Shown here piece by piece: positions 21,749 to 32,290 of a stretch of 64,000 nucleotides of DNA. Every line of letters begins with the position of its first letter. Position 1 is the first letter of the stretch. Source of the stretch: Mycobacterium intracellulare ATCC 13950. GTDB taxonomy: Bacteria; Actinomycetota; Actinomycetes; Mycobacteriales; Mycobacteriaceae. Where the stretch lies: NCBI RefSeq assembly GCF_000277125.1, contig NC_016946.1, forward strand, positions 3,410,001 through 3,474,000, read 5' to 3'. The position numbers were made by a program, and so were the translations under genes. Under the pieces are notes generated by a model that was given only the letters and a program-made list of their open reading frames with translations, was not told where the DNA came from and did no database searches.

Positions 21749-24565
21749 TCAGCCGCTGTTGCGCAACGCGCTCGCCAGCCCGTTCATCGTCAGCAATATC
21801 CCGCGCTGCACCAATTCGTCGTCGTCCCCGGAGCGGTAGCGGCGCAGCAACTCCACCTGGAGGTGGTTCAGGGGCTCGAGGTACGGGAAGCGGTTGAACA
21901 CCGACCGCGCCAGCGCGGGGTTGTCGGCGAGCAGGTTGTCCTGCCCGGTGATGAGCTTGTGCATGGCGATGGTTCGGCCGTGCTCGTCGACGATCTTGTC
22001 GAAGACCCGGCGCCGTAATTCCTCGTCGTCGACCAATTCGGCGTAGCGGGCCGCCAGGCCGAGGTCGCTTTTGGCCAGCACCTGAGCCAGATTCGACAGC
22101 ACGCTGCGGAAAAACGGCCAGCGCTGGTACAAGTCGTGCAGGATGCTCACCCGCTCGGCCTCGCTCTGCGGGCCCGCCGCGATCCACTGCTCGAATGCCG
22201 ATCCGGTGCCGTACCAGCCGGGCAGCATGACCCGCGACTGGCTCCACGCCAGCACCCACGGGATGGCGCGCAGGTCCGAGATCGACTCGGTGGGTTTGCG
22301 GGACGTCGGCCGGCTGCCGATGTTCAGTGACCCGATCTCGCTGACCGGGGTGGAGGCCATGAAGTAGTCGACGAAACCCGGTGTGTCGTGCACCAATTCG
22401 GCGTAGGCCCGCTGGGCCAGCACGGCCACCTCGTCGAGCACCGCGTACGCCGGTTCCGCGGCGTCGCCCAGGCCCTCGACGTCCAGCAGCGTGGACTCCA
22501 GCGTGGCGGCCAGCAGGCTTTCCAGATTGCGTTGCGCCGCTTGCGGTTCGGCGTATTTGGCGGCGATCACCTCGCCCTGCTCGGTGAGCCGCAGCGAGCC
22601 GTTCACCGCGCCGGGCGGCTGCGCCAGGATCGCCTCGTAGCTCGGCCCGCCGCCACGCCCGACGGTGCCGCCGCGACCGTGGAAGAGCCGCAACCGGATT
22701 CCGGTTTTGCGCGCCACTTCCACCAGCGCCAGCTCGGCCCGGTACACCGCCCAGCTGGACGCCAAATACCCGCCGTCCTTGTTGGAGTCCGAGTAACCCA
22801 GCATCACTTCCTGGGTCTCGCCGCGCGCGGCCACCAGCGCCCGGTAGATCGGAAGTTCCAGTATCGCGTGCAGGATCGTCGCGCCGTTGTGCAGATCGTC
22901 GATGGTTTCGAACAGCGGGGAAATGCCCACGGGGCAGTAGGGTTCGGGACCGGACGCGTCGATCAGCCCCGCCTCTTTCAGCAGGATCGCGGCCTCGAGG
23001 ACGTCGGAGACCGAACGGCACATCGAGATCACGTAGTTGGGGACGGCGGACGGTCCGTAGCGCTTGATGGCGTGCGCGGCGGCGCGCACCACACCCAGCT
23101 CGCCGCGGGCCAGGTCGGACAGCTGCGCGTCGTCGGCGACCAGCGGGCGGCGGGTGCCCAGCTCGGCCGCCAACAGCTCGACGCGCTCGTCTTCGGGCAG
23201 CGACCGGTAGTCCGGGTGCACGCCGGCCCACGCCAGCAGCTCGCAGATCACCTCTTCGTGCGCGTCGGAGTTCTGCCGCATGTCCAGGCCGCACAGGTGG
23301 AACCCGAAGACCCGCACGCCTTCTCGCAGCAGCGCCAGGCGGTCGTCGGCCAGCAGCGCGCTGCCGTGGCCGCGCAGCGACTCGTCGATGGTGTCGAGAT
23401 CGGCCCCCAGTTCGGCCGGGGTTTCGTACGGCGGTAGCCCCAGATCCAGCACCTGCTGCGGTGTCCGGTCCAGGATCGCCGCGCTCGTCGCGCTGAGGCG
23501 GGCGCGGATCACCCGCACCGCCCGCCGGTACGGTTCGTCGGCGCGGGCCTTCTCCGCGCAGCCCCCGGCGAGTTCGGTCAGCGCGGGGGTGACCGAGACC
23601 AGGCGCGCCGACATCGACAGCTCCTGCTCCAGCGCGGTCAGCTCGGCCAGGTAGTGCGCCAGCGCGGTGAACGCGGCGCTGCCGGTGGCCTGGCGCACCA
23701 CGTCGGCCGTCACGTTCGGATTGCCGTCGCGGTCCCCGCCGATCCAGGATCCCGGCTGCAGCATCGGCTCGTCGAACAGGTCGGCGTCGGGCCAGCGGGC
23801 GCGCAGGGCGTCGCGGACCTCGGCGTTGACCTGCGGGATCACCTTGAAGAACGCGGCGGCGTAGTAGCGCAGACCCACCTCGATCTCGTCGGTGATCTGC
23901 AGGCGGGACAGCCGGATCAGCGCGGTCTGCCACAGCGTGAGGACCTGGCGGCGCAACTCGAGTTCGATGTTGCGGCCGTCGTCGGTCTCGGCGTGCCCCT
24001 CGGCGTGCAGCCGCATCAGCTCGGTGATCCGGTGCTGGGTGACGAAGACGGTGCGTCGGCGGGTCTCGGTGGGGTGGGCGGTGATCACCGGAGCGACCAC
24101 GGCGCCCTTCAACGCGTCGGCAACCGTGTCCGAATCGAGTTGTGCCTCATCGAGTTTGGCGTAGGTCGCGGCCAGGGTGCTGTCCGGCGGCGGTTCGCCG
24201 GCGGCGACGTGGACAGCGCGGCGGCGCTCGCGGTGGATGTCTTCGGCGACGTTGGCCAGCAGCGCGAAGTGACTGAACGCGCGGATGACCGGAATGGCCT
24301 GGTGGATGTCGATGCGAAAGAACATCCGGGCCAGCTCCGCCCGGTCGATTTCGGAGCGGCGCACCCGGAACGATTCCACTCGGGCGCGTTCGACGAGCTC
24401 GAACACCTCGCGCCCGTTCTGCTCGCGCACCGTGTCGCCCAGGATGGCGCCCAGCAGTCGGATGTCGGCCCGCATCGGCTCGGTCGCCTCGCGCCCCACC
24501 GGGGTGCGCTGGACGGCGCCGATCGGTTCCAGGGTGTCCTCGGGGGCTTCGGAGGCGTCAGCCAT
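21749..24565 (-). CDS. ppc: Phosphoenolpyruvate carboxylase
   Basis: Anaplerotic enzyme that carboxylates PEP to oxaloacetate. It is full length at 938 residues. The catalytic histidine is H164 in [12 protein letters not shown]; the mobile loop [14 protein letters not shown] and the C-terminus [14 protein letters not shown] are present. The GATACT -10-like box ends seven bases before the ATG at 24565 (minus strand), a leaderless arrangement. It sits upstream of nothing in the same operon and downstream of secG. I recall ppc in M. leprae and M. avium but not in H37Rv, so this separates the organism from the tuberculosis complex. Confidence 0.97.
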   Translation of the reverse strand: MADASEAPEDTLEPIGAVQRTPVGREATEPMRADIRLLGAILGDTVREQNGREVFELVERARVESFRVRRSEIDRAELARMFFRIDIHQAIPVIRAFSHFALLANVAEDIHRERRRAVHVAAGEPPPDSTLAATYAKLDEAQLDSDTVADALKGAVVAPVITAHPTETRRRTVFVTQHRITELMRLHAEGHAETDDGRNIELELRRQVLTLWQTALIRLSRLQITDEIEVGLRYYAAAFFKVIPQVNAEVRDALRARWPDADLFDEPMLQPGSWIGGDRDGNPNVTADVVRQATGSAAFTALAHYLAELTALEQELSMSARLVSVTPALTELAGGCAEKARADEPYRRAVRVIRARLSATSAAILDRTPQQVLDLGLPPYETPAELGADLDTIDESLRGHGSALLADDRLALLREGVRVFGFHLCGLDMRQNSDAHEEVICELLAWAGVHPDYRSLPEDERVELLAAELGTRRPLVADDAQLSDLARGELGVVRAAAHAIKRYGPSAVPNYVISMCRSVSDVLEAAILLKEAGLIDASGPEPYCPVGISPLFETIDDLHNGATILHAILELPIYRALVAARGETQEVMLGYSDSNKDGGYLASSWAVYRAELALVEVARKTGIRLRLFHGRGGTVGRGGGPSYEAILAQPPGAVNGSLRLTEQGEVIAAKYAEPQAAQRNLESLLAATLESTLLDVEGLGDAAEPAYAVLDEVAVLAQRAYAELVHDTPGFVDYFMASTPVSEIGSLNIGSRPTSRKPTESISDLRAIPWVLAWSQSRVMLPGWYGTGSAFEQWIAAGPQSEAERVSILHDLYQRWPFFRSVLSNLAQVLAKSDLGLAARYAELVDDEELRRRVFDKIVDEHGRTIAMHKLITGQDNLLADNPALARSVFNRFPYLEPLNHLQVELLRRYRSGDDDELVQRGILLTMNGLASALRNSG

Positions 24566-24603
24566 GCGTCCCAGTATCGGCGTGCCGCGGGGCGGTCAGG
24601 TCG

Positions 24604-24837
24604 TCAGTGGTACTTGATCAGCAGCGCCATGCCGATGATGCACACCAGCCAGATGCCGGTGATGAACAGCGTCAGGCGGTCCAGGTTCTTTTCCACCACG
24701 GTGGATCCGGACAGGCTCGATTGGACGCCACCGCCGAACAGCGTGGACAGGCCGCCACCCTTGGCGCGGTGCAGCAGCACCAGCAGCACCACCAGGATGC
24801 TGGTGACGACCAGGGTGATCTGCAAAGCCAACTGCAT
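24604..24837 (-). CDS. secG: Preprotein translocase subunit SecG
   Basis: Small inner-membrane subunit of the SecYEG channel; 77 residues with two membrane spans (ALQITLVVTSILVVLLVLL and LTLFITGIWLVCIIGMALL) joined by a cytoplasmic loop containing the conserved glycines AKGGGLSTLFGGG. The start at 24837 is preceded at seven bases by TAGGCT, so it is probably transcribed from its own leaderless promoter. Gene order tpiA-secG is conserved in mycobacteria. Confidence 0.95.
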   Translation of the reverse strand: MQLALQITLVVTSILVVLLVLLHRAKGGGLSTLFGGGVQSSLSGSTVVEKNLDRLTLFITGIWLVCIIGMALLIKYH

Positions 24838-24867
24838 GACGGCCAGCCTACCGGTGCCTTGGCCGCA

Positions 24868-25653
24868 TCACGGAAGAGGCCCACCGGCGGCGATGGCCGC
24901 CAGCGTGGCGAATTGCTCGCCGTCCAGCGACGCGCCGCCGACCAGGCCGCCGTCGATGTCGTCCTGGGCGACGAGCTCGCCGACGTTCTTGGCGTTGACC
25001 GAGCCGCCGTAGAGCACCCGCACCGAGTCGGCGACCTGGGGCGAGGCGAGCGACGCCAACTCCTTGCGGATCGCCGCGCACACCTCCTGGGCGTCGGCGG
25101 CGCTGGCCACCCGCCCGGTGCCGATCGCCCACACCGGCTCGTAGGCGATGACGACCTTGCCGATCTGTTCGGTGGACAGCCCGGCCAGCGACCCCCGCAG
25201 CTGCTCTTCGCAGTGGATGACGTGGTTTCCGGCCTCGCGCACCTCGAGGTGCTCGCCGATGCAGACGATCGGGGTCAGTTCGTGCTTGAGCGCCGCGGCG
25301 GTCTTGGCGGCGACGACGGTGTCGTCCTCGTGGTGGTAGGTCCTGCGCTCGGAGTGCCCGACGACGACGAACGTGCAGCCCAGCTTGGCCAGGAAGGCGC
25401 CGCTGATCTCGCCGGTGTAGGCGCCGGCGTCGTGCTGGGACAGGTCCTGCCCGCCGTAGGTCAGCCGCAGCTTGTCGCCGTCGACCAGGGTCTGCACGCT
25501 GCGCAGGTCGGTGAACGGCGGCAGCACCGTGACGTCGACCTTGTCGTAGTACTTGTCCGGCAGCGCGAACGCGATCTTTTGCACCAGCGCGATCGCCTCG
25601 AAGTGGTTGAGGTTCATCTTCCAGTTGCCGGCGATCAGTGGCTTGCGGCTCAC
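24868..25653 (-). CDS. tpiA: Triosephosphate isomerase
   Basis: Glycolytic TIM-barrel enzyme, 261 residues. The catalytic residues are visible: N10/K12 in AGNWKMN, H100 in VVGHSERR and E172 in [12 protein letters not shown], plus the phosphate-gripping GGSVN segment near the end. The ATG overlaps the pgk stop by four bases, so it belongs to the gap-pgk-tpiA operon. Confidence 0.97.
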   Translation of the reverse strand: MSRKPLIAGNWKMNLNHFEAIALVQKIAFALPDKYYDKVDVTVLPPFTDLRSVQTLVDGDKLRLTYGGQDLSQHDAGAYTGEISGAFLAKLGCTFVVVGHSERRTYHHEDDTVVAAKTAAALKHELTPIVCIGEHLEVREAGNHVIHCEEQLRGSLAGLSTEQIGKVVIAYEPVWAIGTGRVASAADAQEVCAAIRKELASLASPQVADSVRVLYGGSVNAKNVGELVAQDDIDGGLVGGASLDGEQFATLAAIAAGGPLP

Positions 25654-26885
25654 GCTGCGCCTCCAGTCGGTTGCGGACGGTCCAGTACCTCGACACCCGG
25701 AAGCGTCTTGCCCTCAAGGTATTCCAGCGACGCTCCCCCACCGGTGGAGATGTGCGAGAAGTCGCCTTCCGGGATGCCCAGCGCGCGCACGGCCGCCGCC
25801 GAGTCCCCGCCGCCGACCACGCTGAAGGCGCCCTTGCCGGTCGCGGTGGCGATCGCTTCGGCGACGCCCTTGGTGCCCGCGGCGAACGCCGGGAACTCGA
25901 ACACGCCCATCGGCCCGTTCCAGAAGACGGTCTCGGCGTTGGACAGCAAGGTGGCGAACCGTTTGACCGATCCGGGCCCGATGTCCAGACCCATCAGGTC
26001 GTCCGGGATGGCGTCGGCGGCGACGGTCTGCGGGGTCGCGTCGGCGGCGAACTTGTCGGCCACCACGATGTCCACCGGGAGCCGCAGCACGTCGACGTAG
26101 GTGTCCAGCAGCCGCCGGCAGGTGTCCACCATCTCGGTCTCCAGCAGTGACTTGCCGACGGAAAAGCCTTGCGCGGCAAGGAAAGTGAAGCACATGCCGC
26201 CGCCGATGACGATGCTGTCGGCCTTGGTGGCCAGCGACTCGATGACCCCGAGCTTGTCGGACACCTTCGACCCGCCGAGCACCACGGCGTAGGGGCGTTT
26301 GGTGGAGCTGGTCAGCTGCTGGAGCACCTGGATCTCCTCGGCCACCAGCGTGCCGGCGTAGTGCGGCAGCAGGGTCGCGATGTCGTACACGGACGCCTGC
26401 TTGCGATGCACCACGCCGAAGCCGTCGGAGACGAAAGCGCCTGTGGGCCCGACCAATTCGGCGAGCTGGCGGGCGAGGGCGAGCCGCTCGGCGTCGTCCT
26501 TGCTGGTCTCGCGGGCATCGAAGCGGATGTTCTCCAGTAGCAGGACGTCGCCGTCGGTCAGCCCCTCGGCGCGGGCCAGCGCGTCGGTGCCGACGACATC
26601 CCCGGCCAACTGCACGTGGCGGCCCAGCTGCTCGGAGAGCGCCGCGGCGACCGGCGCCAGCGACAGCTTCGGGTCCGGCCCGTCCTTGGGACGCCCGAGG
26701 TGCGCGGTGACCACCACCTTGGCGCCCGCCTCGACGAGCGCCTTCAGCGTCGGCACCGAGGCGGTGATGCGCCCGGGGTCGGTGATCTTGCCGTCATCGA
26801 GCGGCACGTTCAGGTCCGAGCGCACCAGCACGCCTCGGCCCGAAACCCCCTCGCCGAGAAGGTCTTTGAGCGTGTGGACGGCCAC
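25650..26885 (-). CDS. pgk: Phosphoglycerate kinase
   Basis: Glycolytic kinase making ATP from 1,3-bisphosphoglycerate; 411 residues from a GTG at 26885. The N-terminal substrate site [11 protein letters not shown] and the nucleotide domain ([41 protein letters not shown]) are intact. It begins three bases after the gap stop and overlaps tpiA. Confidence 0.97.
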   Translation of the reverse strand: MAVHTLKDLLGEGVSGRGVLVRSDLNVPLDDGKITDPGRITASVPTLKALVEAGAKVVVTAHLGRPKDGPDPKLSLAPVAAALSEQLGRHVQLAGDVVGTDALARAEGLTDGDVLLLENIRFDARETSKDDAERLALARQLAELVGPTGAFVSDGFGVVHRKQASVYDIATLLPHYAGTLVAEEIQVLQQLTSSTKRPYAVVLGGSKVSDKLGVIESLATKADSIVIGGGMCFTFLAAQGFSVGKSLLETEMVDTCRRLLDTYVDVLRLPVDIVVADKFAADATPQTVAADAIPDDLMGLDIGPGSVKRFATLLSNAETVFWNGPMGVFEFPAFAAGTKGVAEAIATATGKGAFSVVGGGDSAAAVRALGIPEGDFSHISTGGGASLEYLEGKTLPGVEVLDRPQPTGGAA

Positions 26886-26888
26886 GGG

Positions 26889-28276
<1,388 letters not shown>

Positions 28277-29020
28277 GTGCCGAAGCGAACCACAGCTGCC
28301 GGCGATGGACTTGACGCGTCCGCCGCCAACCGCCCAGAACACGGCATGGTCAGCCGGTCGGTGGTATTGCAGTGCGCCTTGCGATTGGTCGACCGTGACG
28401 GTGTGGATGGATTGTCGATGCGGCGTCTGAGTGAGGCGGTGGGTCGCGACCCGACGGTGATTTATCGGCATGTGCCGAACAAGGCGGCGCTGCTCGACGG
28501 CATCGCCGAGATTGTGCTGGGCAAATTGCGGGTGGACACGGCAGACCCGGACTGGGCCGAGCAGCTGCGCGCGGTGGCGCATGACTTCCGCCGACTGGCC
28601 CTCGAGCACCCGAATGTGGTGCCGCTATTGGTGACTCGGCCACTAGCCACGCCGCTGGGGCAGCGACCCCCGGGCATGCTACGGCCACTGGAGGACGTCG
28701 TCGCGCTGCTCACTTCGGTGGGCTTCAGCGGAGTCGACGCGCTACATATTTACCGGGTGCTCTTCGGCTATCTATATGGCCACATCCTCACCGAGCTGCA
28801 GGAGGTCGTCGAGCGGCCCGAGGAGTCCGATGATGTGCTGCGCCTCGGGTTGCACCGACTGGCGATCACCGAGTTCCCTCAGGTGCGCGCGCTGGCCCCA
28901 GCGCTCGGCGACTACGACGGTGCAGCCGAACTCGACCGCGCTCTGGATGTGTTGTTCATCGGTCTGGCCGCCACCGTGCCAGCGCCAAGGCGCTCGGCCC
29001 GCAAACGCGCGAGGAAGTAG
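28277..29020 (+). CDS. TetR-family transcriptional regulator
   Basis: Probable repressor; 247 residues from a GTG at 28277 with the ribosome-binding site GGAGGAAGG about ten bases upstream. ATGs at 28229 and 28256 are in frame but the first lies on the predicted -10 and the second has no ribosome-binding site. The HTH covers about residues 47-70 (LSMRRLSEAVGRDPT, VIYRHVPNKAALLDG). The C-terminal ligand/dimer domain resembles the TetR_C_1 type and ends in a basic tail RRSARKRARK. It is divergent from gap; targets are unknown, the nearby acyltransferase or itself being the natural guesses. Confidence 0.85.
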   Translation: MPKRTTAAGDGLDASAANRPEHGMVSRSVVLQCALRLVDRDGVDGLSMRRLSEAVGRDPTVIYRHVPNKAALLDGIAEIVLGKLRVDTADPDWAEQLRAVAHDFRRLALEHPNVVPLLVTRPLATPLGQRPPGMLRPLEDVVALLTSVGFSGVDALHIYRVLFGYLYGHILTELQEVVERPEESDDVLRLGLHRLAITEFPQVRALAPALGDYDGAAELDRALDVLFIGLAATVPAPRRSARKRARK

Positions 29021-29208
29021 CACGAGATCAGCTAGGCGTTTCGTCCCCACCTGCCGCTGTGCTGGAACGGAAGATCTTGTTCTTTCAAATCGGGCGTACC
29101 CAAGACCCGCGTGCTCGTCGCGCACGCGGCGACCGCGAATCGGCGTACGCTCATCGATATCGAGCAGCTCGGTTGCGAGCGAACATGCTCGACTACAAAG
29201 GAAATTCG

Positions 29209-29367
29209 ATGGCAGCGCTCACAACGTTTCGCACTCCCTACGAGATTCGTCTCCAACTCGTCACGGACACCATAAGCGCGCACTCCAAGGTGGGCAATGA
29301 TGCGGCGGTCAAACTCGCCGTGCATGTCCTGGCTGCGTTGAACTCAATCCCCGAAAAGGTGCGCTGA
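29209..29367 (+). CDS. Small conserved mycobacterial protein (52 aa)
   Basis: Function unknown. The ATG at 29209 follows the ribosome-binding site AAAGGAA by five bases. The sequence (MAALTTFRTPYEIRLQL, then VTDTISAHSKVGNDAAVKLA, then HVLAALNSIPEKVR) is a compact helical protein without signal or membrane segment. I have seen similar short proteins in other mycobacteria, possibly under the name DUF6307, but cannot confirm the family number. GC content is lower than that of the flanking housekeeping genes. Confidence 0.65.
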   Translation: MAALTTFRTPYEIRLQLVTDTISAHSKVGNDAAVKLAVHVLAALNSIPEKVR

Positions 29368-29686
29368 GTAACGGTCCGGCTGGGCGTCAGCACCGCAGCG
29401 ACCGCACGCCTTCCCGTTGGTGCGCATCCATTTCGTCCTGCTGATCCCGGTATGGCTTGGCGGCATGTTGCGAGCGATATTGTGCGCCAGCGCGTGTCGA
29501 TGGTGTGGACGTACGGTGATGGGCACAGTGCGGGCTGACCGAAGTGCCGCCGGCACGAATTGGCAGACGGTGCCGGGTATCACGAATCGCCCTGCGGCCA
29601 GGCGTTTCGGCCGTCGCTGCTGAGCGCGGCGCAAAAGCCGCGGGCCAAGCTTTGAGCTGACAGCTCGGATATACGGATGGAACAGC
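29368..29686. other. Gene-free stretch before the 29.7 kb acyltransferase
   Basis: About 320 bases. Open frames on both strands (68 aa plus, 113 and 158 aa minus) lack ribosome-binding sites and recognisable composition. Near its end, GAGCT-GAC-AGCTC (29654-29666) is a small inverted repeat just before a TATACG/GATATA promoter-like stretch, possibly an operator for the acyltransferase gene. Confidence 0.5.
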
Positions 29687-31270
29687 ATGATGAAACGATT
29701 GACCGGCCTTGACGGTGTCACGCTGCACGGCGAAACATCAGTGATGCCCACCCACGTCATGGCCGTGTTGTTTTGCGACCCCGAGGCGCACGGCGCAGTG
29801 ACCGCCGACGCGATTTGCAAGCTGCTGGCTCAGCGCACTGCGACAATCCCTGGTTTCCGGCAGCGTCTGCTCACCAGACCCTTCGGGTTGGGCCAGCCGT
29901 CATGGATCGAGGACCCCGCATTCGATGTCCAAAGCCATCTGCATTGTGTGCGGCTGGCCGAACCCGGCACCATGCGAGAGCTGACCACCCTTATCGGCGA
30001 GTTGCATGGGCAGCCGTTGAACCGCGACCGCCCGCTGTGGGACGCCTGGGTCGTGCAGGGTCTCGCCGACGGCAGACTAGTGGTGTTGATCAAGTTCTCC
30101 CACGCCATCACCGACGGTGTGGGCGCAGTGACGTCGATGTTGCCCGAACTGATGACTGTCGATGCCGACGCTGAATTCGCGGTGGCGCCAGAGCGGGCCG
30201 AGGCCACGATGCCCGGTGCGGCCACCAGGGTGTGGGACGTGATCGACGAGGTCGCCGCCAACACCGCTGTGGGCATTCGGATCGCCGTCAGGCTGGGCCC
30301 CGTCGCGGTGAAGTCGACGATAGGAACCGCGTTGAGATCGGTACGCAAACTCCTCCCGGGTGCCGGACCGCAACGGTCCGACGGTTCGGATTCCGAGGAG
30401 GACGACAGTTCGCCGCGAACGCTGCTGAACGCCCCCCTCACCGCGCGACGGACCGTTGCGTTCGCCGGGGTGGCCATGGATGATGTGCGCGCCATCGCCG
30501 GCGCGTTCGATGTCACTGTGAACGATGTTTTTTTGACCGCAACGACATCGGCGCTGCGCAGATGGTTGGCAAGCCACGACACGGTGCCCAGTCATCCGCT
30601 GCGCACCATGATGCCGATCTCGACACGCGGCGTCGACGGCGACGCGTCCAATAGTTGGTCGCCTGTTGTCGTCAAATTGCCGGTGGATCTGGCCGACCCG
30701 GCACAGCAGTTGGCCAGCATTCACGATGCGACATCCAGGATCAAGGACGGGCGACGGGCAGTGCGGCCCGTCAATCTCGCCGACGTCATAGACCTCGTTC
30801 CACCGGTCGTCATCGGCTGGGTGATGGGTGTGTACACCGGTCTGCAACTGTCGCGGTTCCACTCGCCAGTCGCTCATGTCATCGCCTCCAACGTTCCGGG
30901 CCCCAGCGACGAAATCTATTGCGCCGGGGCGCATGTCCTCGGAATTCACGCTCTGGCCCCGCTGTTTGAGGGCTCGAATCTCAACATCACCGCCGTGTCC
31001 TATGGCGGCACCCTGAGCGTGGGCATCGTCGCGTGCCCCGATAACGTCGATGACGTCGCATCGGTCGCGACCTGCATCGAAGACGTGGTCGGTGAACTGA
31101 AAATCGCCGCCGACGAAAAGGCCGGCCAGAGCGCGGGTTTATCCCGCCCCAGCGAGCCGGAGCCCACCATGAATGGCACTGCCACAACGCAATTCGCAGG
31201 GGCCGAAGCGGGCTGGCCCGATCGGGGCCTCGCGCCACGAAATGCCGGCATAGCTCACTTCCTCGAATGA
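29687..31270 (+). CDS. WS/DGAT-family acyltransferase with altered HHxxxDG motif
   Basis: Wax ester synthase/diacylglycerol acyltransferase-type protein, expected to make triacylglycerol or wax esters from acyl-CoA at the membrane; 527 residues, somewhat longer than usual because of a Ser/Pro/Ala-rich tail. The family opening KRLTGLDGVTLHGE, PLWDAWVVQGL and the C-terminal ASNVPGPSDEIYCAG and LNITAVSYGG blocks are present. The acyltransferase motif reads SHAITDG (138-144): the first His of HHxxxDG is Ser, while the second His (H139), D143 and G144 remain. Activity is therefore plausible but not certain. Two consecutive ATGs at the start make the exact first codon uncertain. Confidence 0.88.
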   Translation: MMKRLTGLDGVTLHGETSVMPTHVMAVLFCDPEAHGAVTADAICKLLAQRTATIPGFRQRLLTRPFGLGQPSWIEDPAFDVQSHLHCVRLAEPGTMRELTTLIGELHGQPLNRDRPLWDAWVVQGLADGRLVVLIKFSHAITDGVGAVTSMLPELMTVDADAEFAVAPERAEATMPGAATRVWDVIDEVAANTAVGIRIAVRLGPVAVKSTIGTALRSVRKLLPGAGPQRSDGSDSEEDDSSPRTLLNAPLTARRTVAFAGVAMDDVRAIAGAFDVTVNDVFLTATTSALRRWLASHDTVPSHPLRTMMPISTRGVDGDASNSWSPVVVKLPVDLADPAQQLASIHDATSRIKDGRRAVRPVNLADVIDLVPPVVIGWVMGVYTGLQLSRFHSPVAHVIASNVPGPSDEIYCAGAHVLGIHALAPLFEGSNLNITAVSYGGTLSVGIVACPDNVDDVASVATCIEDVVGELKIAADEKAGQSAGLSRPSEPEPTMNGTATTQFAGAEAGWPDRGLAPRNAGIAHFLE

Positions 31271-31529
31271 GGGCCTCAGGGCCCACGCCGTAGGCCAACA
31301 GCGTTGACAACCCGTCTGACAGGGCGTTTACTGGAGGTCTAGTCCGGAAACTGGTCATCGGCGTTCATGCGTTCGCCGCAGCACACCGCACTTTGGTTCT
31401 CACGATCGGCATTGTGACCGCCCTGGGCTTGGCTGTTTCGGTCGCCGGCCAACATGACATTCGTCCAGCCACGCGTCGACCAGCTCAAATCAACACCCTC
31501 GATACCTAATACCCGAAATGGGGGCCACC
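31271..31529. other. Intergenic region upstream of the HPF-like gene
   Basis: About 260 bases with no supported gene. TAATAC (31507-31512) just before an ATG at 31518 could be a -10 box. A degenerate DosR-like sequence lies at about 31332-31348 but matches the recalled consensus at only about 11 of 17 positions. Confidence 0.4.
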
Positions 31530-31910
31530 ATGAGGAACTCTGACCACGCAAAGCGAAACACTTTCCGCGAGAATGTGATTCACGTAGGCGCGGGCTTTCT
31601 CGCCAAGGAGCGTCCACACGTCACACAGACGTTGTCCACGCTTGAGGCGCAGCTAGGCAGATGGCATCCGAAAGATGTGGACATCGAAGTCACCCTGCAG
31701 GACCGCGGCGGCAAGGAACAGCGCATCACATTGCGCACAACCCTTCCCGGCCATCCACTGCTCGTAGCAGTCGCAGAAAACCCGGACATCACCCGTGCCC
31801 TGTGCGATGCAAAGCGCGAATTGAGCCGGCAGCTTGAACACCAGAAGTCGACACACGATCCGATGAACAATCGCCGGCTCAAGCGCGCGACCATCCGCCA
31901 TCCGGACTAG
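31530..31910 (+). CDS. HPF/RaiA-like ribosome-associated protein
   Basis: Short S30AE/sigma-54-modulation-like protein, about 126 residues (130 if the ATG at 31518 is used). NVIHVGAGFLAKERPHVTQTL and the strand-rich WHPKDVDIEVTLQDRGGKEQ followed by ITLRTTLPGHPLLVAVAENP and a long helix (ITRALCDAKRELSRQLEHQK) fit the beta-alpha-beta-beta-alpha fold of ribosome hibernation factors. Such proteins bind the 30S subunit and preserve ribosomes in stasis. The C-terminal dimerisation domain of long HPF is absent. The family call rests on fold-level resemblance read by eye. Neighbourhood with a WS/DGAT gene suggests a dormancy role, which is inference. Confidence 0.65.
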   Translation: MRNSDHAKRNTFRENVIHVGAGFLAKERPHVTQTLSTLEAQLGRWHPKDVDIEVTLQDRGGKEQRITLRTTLPGHPLLVAVAENPDITRALCDAKRELSRQLEHQKSTHDPMNNRRLKRATIRHPD

Positions 31911-31997
31911 CCGCACACCGTTCGAGGTGGCCCGGCACGCAATGCAGGACCCCAACCAAACAGCAACTGTCTTTCACGAGCAGGAAGGTGCACGAAC

Positions 31998-32240
31998 ATG
32001 ACGCACGCCACTGAGACGCATTCGGTCGTCAGCTCTGCCGAGGAGCGCGTAACGCCCTCAACAGGATCTGGTATCTCGTTGATCCATAATGGCCCGTTGA
32101 CGGTCCAGGACGTACTCCGTGCGGGCATGCGCCGCAGGGCCAGACGCAAGGGAATGGCCCGGCAATCGATCTGGGATTCAGACGGCGGCGTAGGCAAGCC
32201 GTGGAGAGCCGACGTGCCGCTGGGCGGCACAACGCGATAA
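31998..32240 (+). CDS. Small hypothetical protein with a basic centre
   Basis: Not recognised. It has 80 residues from an ATG at 31998 with a plausible ribosome-binding site (AGGAAGG, about 10 bases upstream). The N-terminal half is polar (THATETHSVVSSAEERVTPS). The middle is strongly basic (RAGMRRRARRKGMARQ), suggesting nucleic-acid or ribosome contact. There is no signal peptide or membrane span. It follows the HPF-like gene by about 90 bases on the same strand and converges on the oxidoreductase gene. It may be real or a relic. Confidence 0.5.
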   Translation: MTHATETHSVVSSAEERVTPSTGSGISLIHNGPLTVQDVLRAGMRRRARRKGMARQSIWDSDGGVGKPWRADVPLGGTTR

Positions 32241-32290
32241 CACGGCGGCGGCACGGTATGAACGCCGATCTCGTCGAGGGGGCTCCGCCG

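Noticed and set aside
21615..23933. 772-codon open frame overlapping ppc on the same strand, another frame
   Set aside because: Arg/Gly/Ala-rich translation with no family resemblance; it is the out-of-frame shadow of ppc in high-GC DNA.
29417..29623. 68-codon plus-strand frame
   Set aside because: No ribosome-binding site, no family likeness, and atypical composition.
29344..29820. Minus-strand frames with a CGRCG zinc-ribbon-like end
   Set aside because: They overlap the start of the WS/DGAT gene antisense, lack start signals, and the two cysteines alone do not make a domain.
31332..31348. DosR-box-like sequence upstream of the HPF-like gene
   Set aside because: Only about 11 of 17 positions agree with the consensus I recall and the left half is poor; too weak to claim DosR control.
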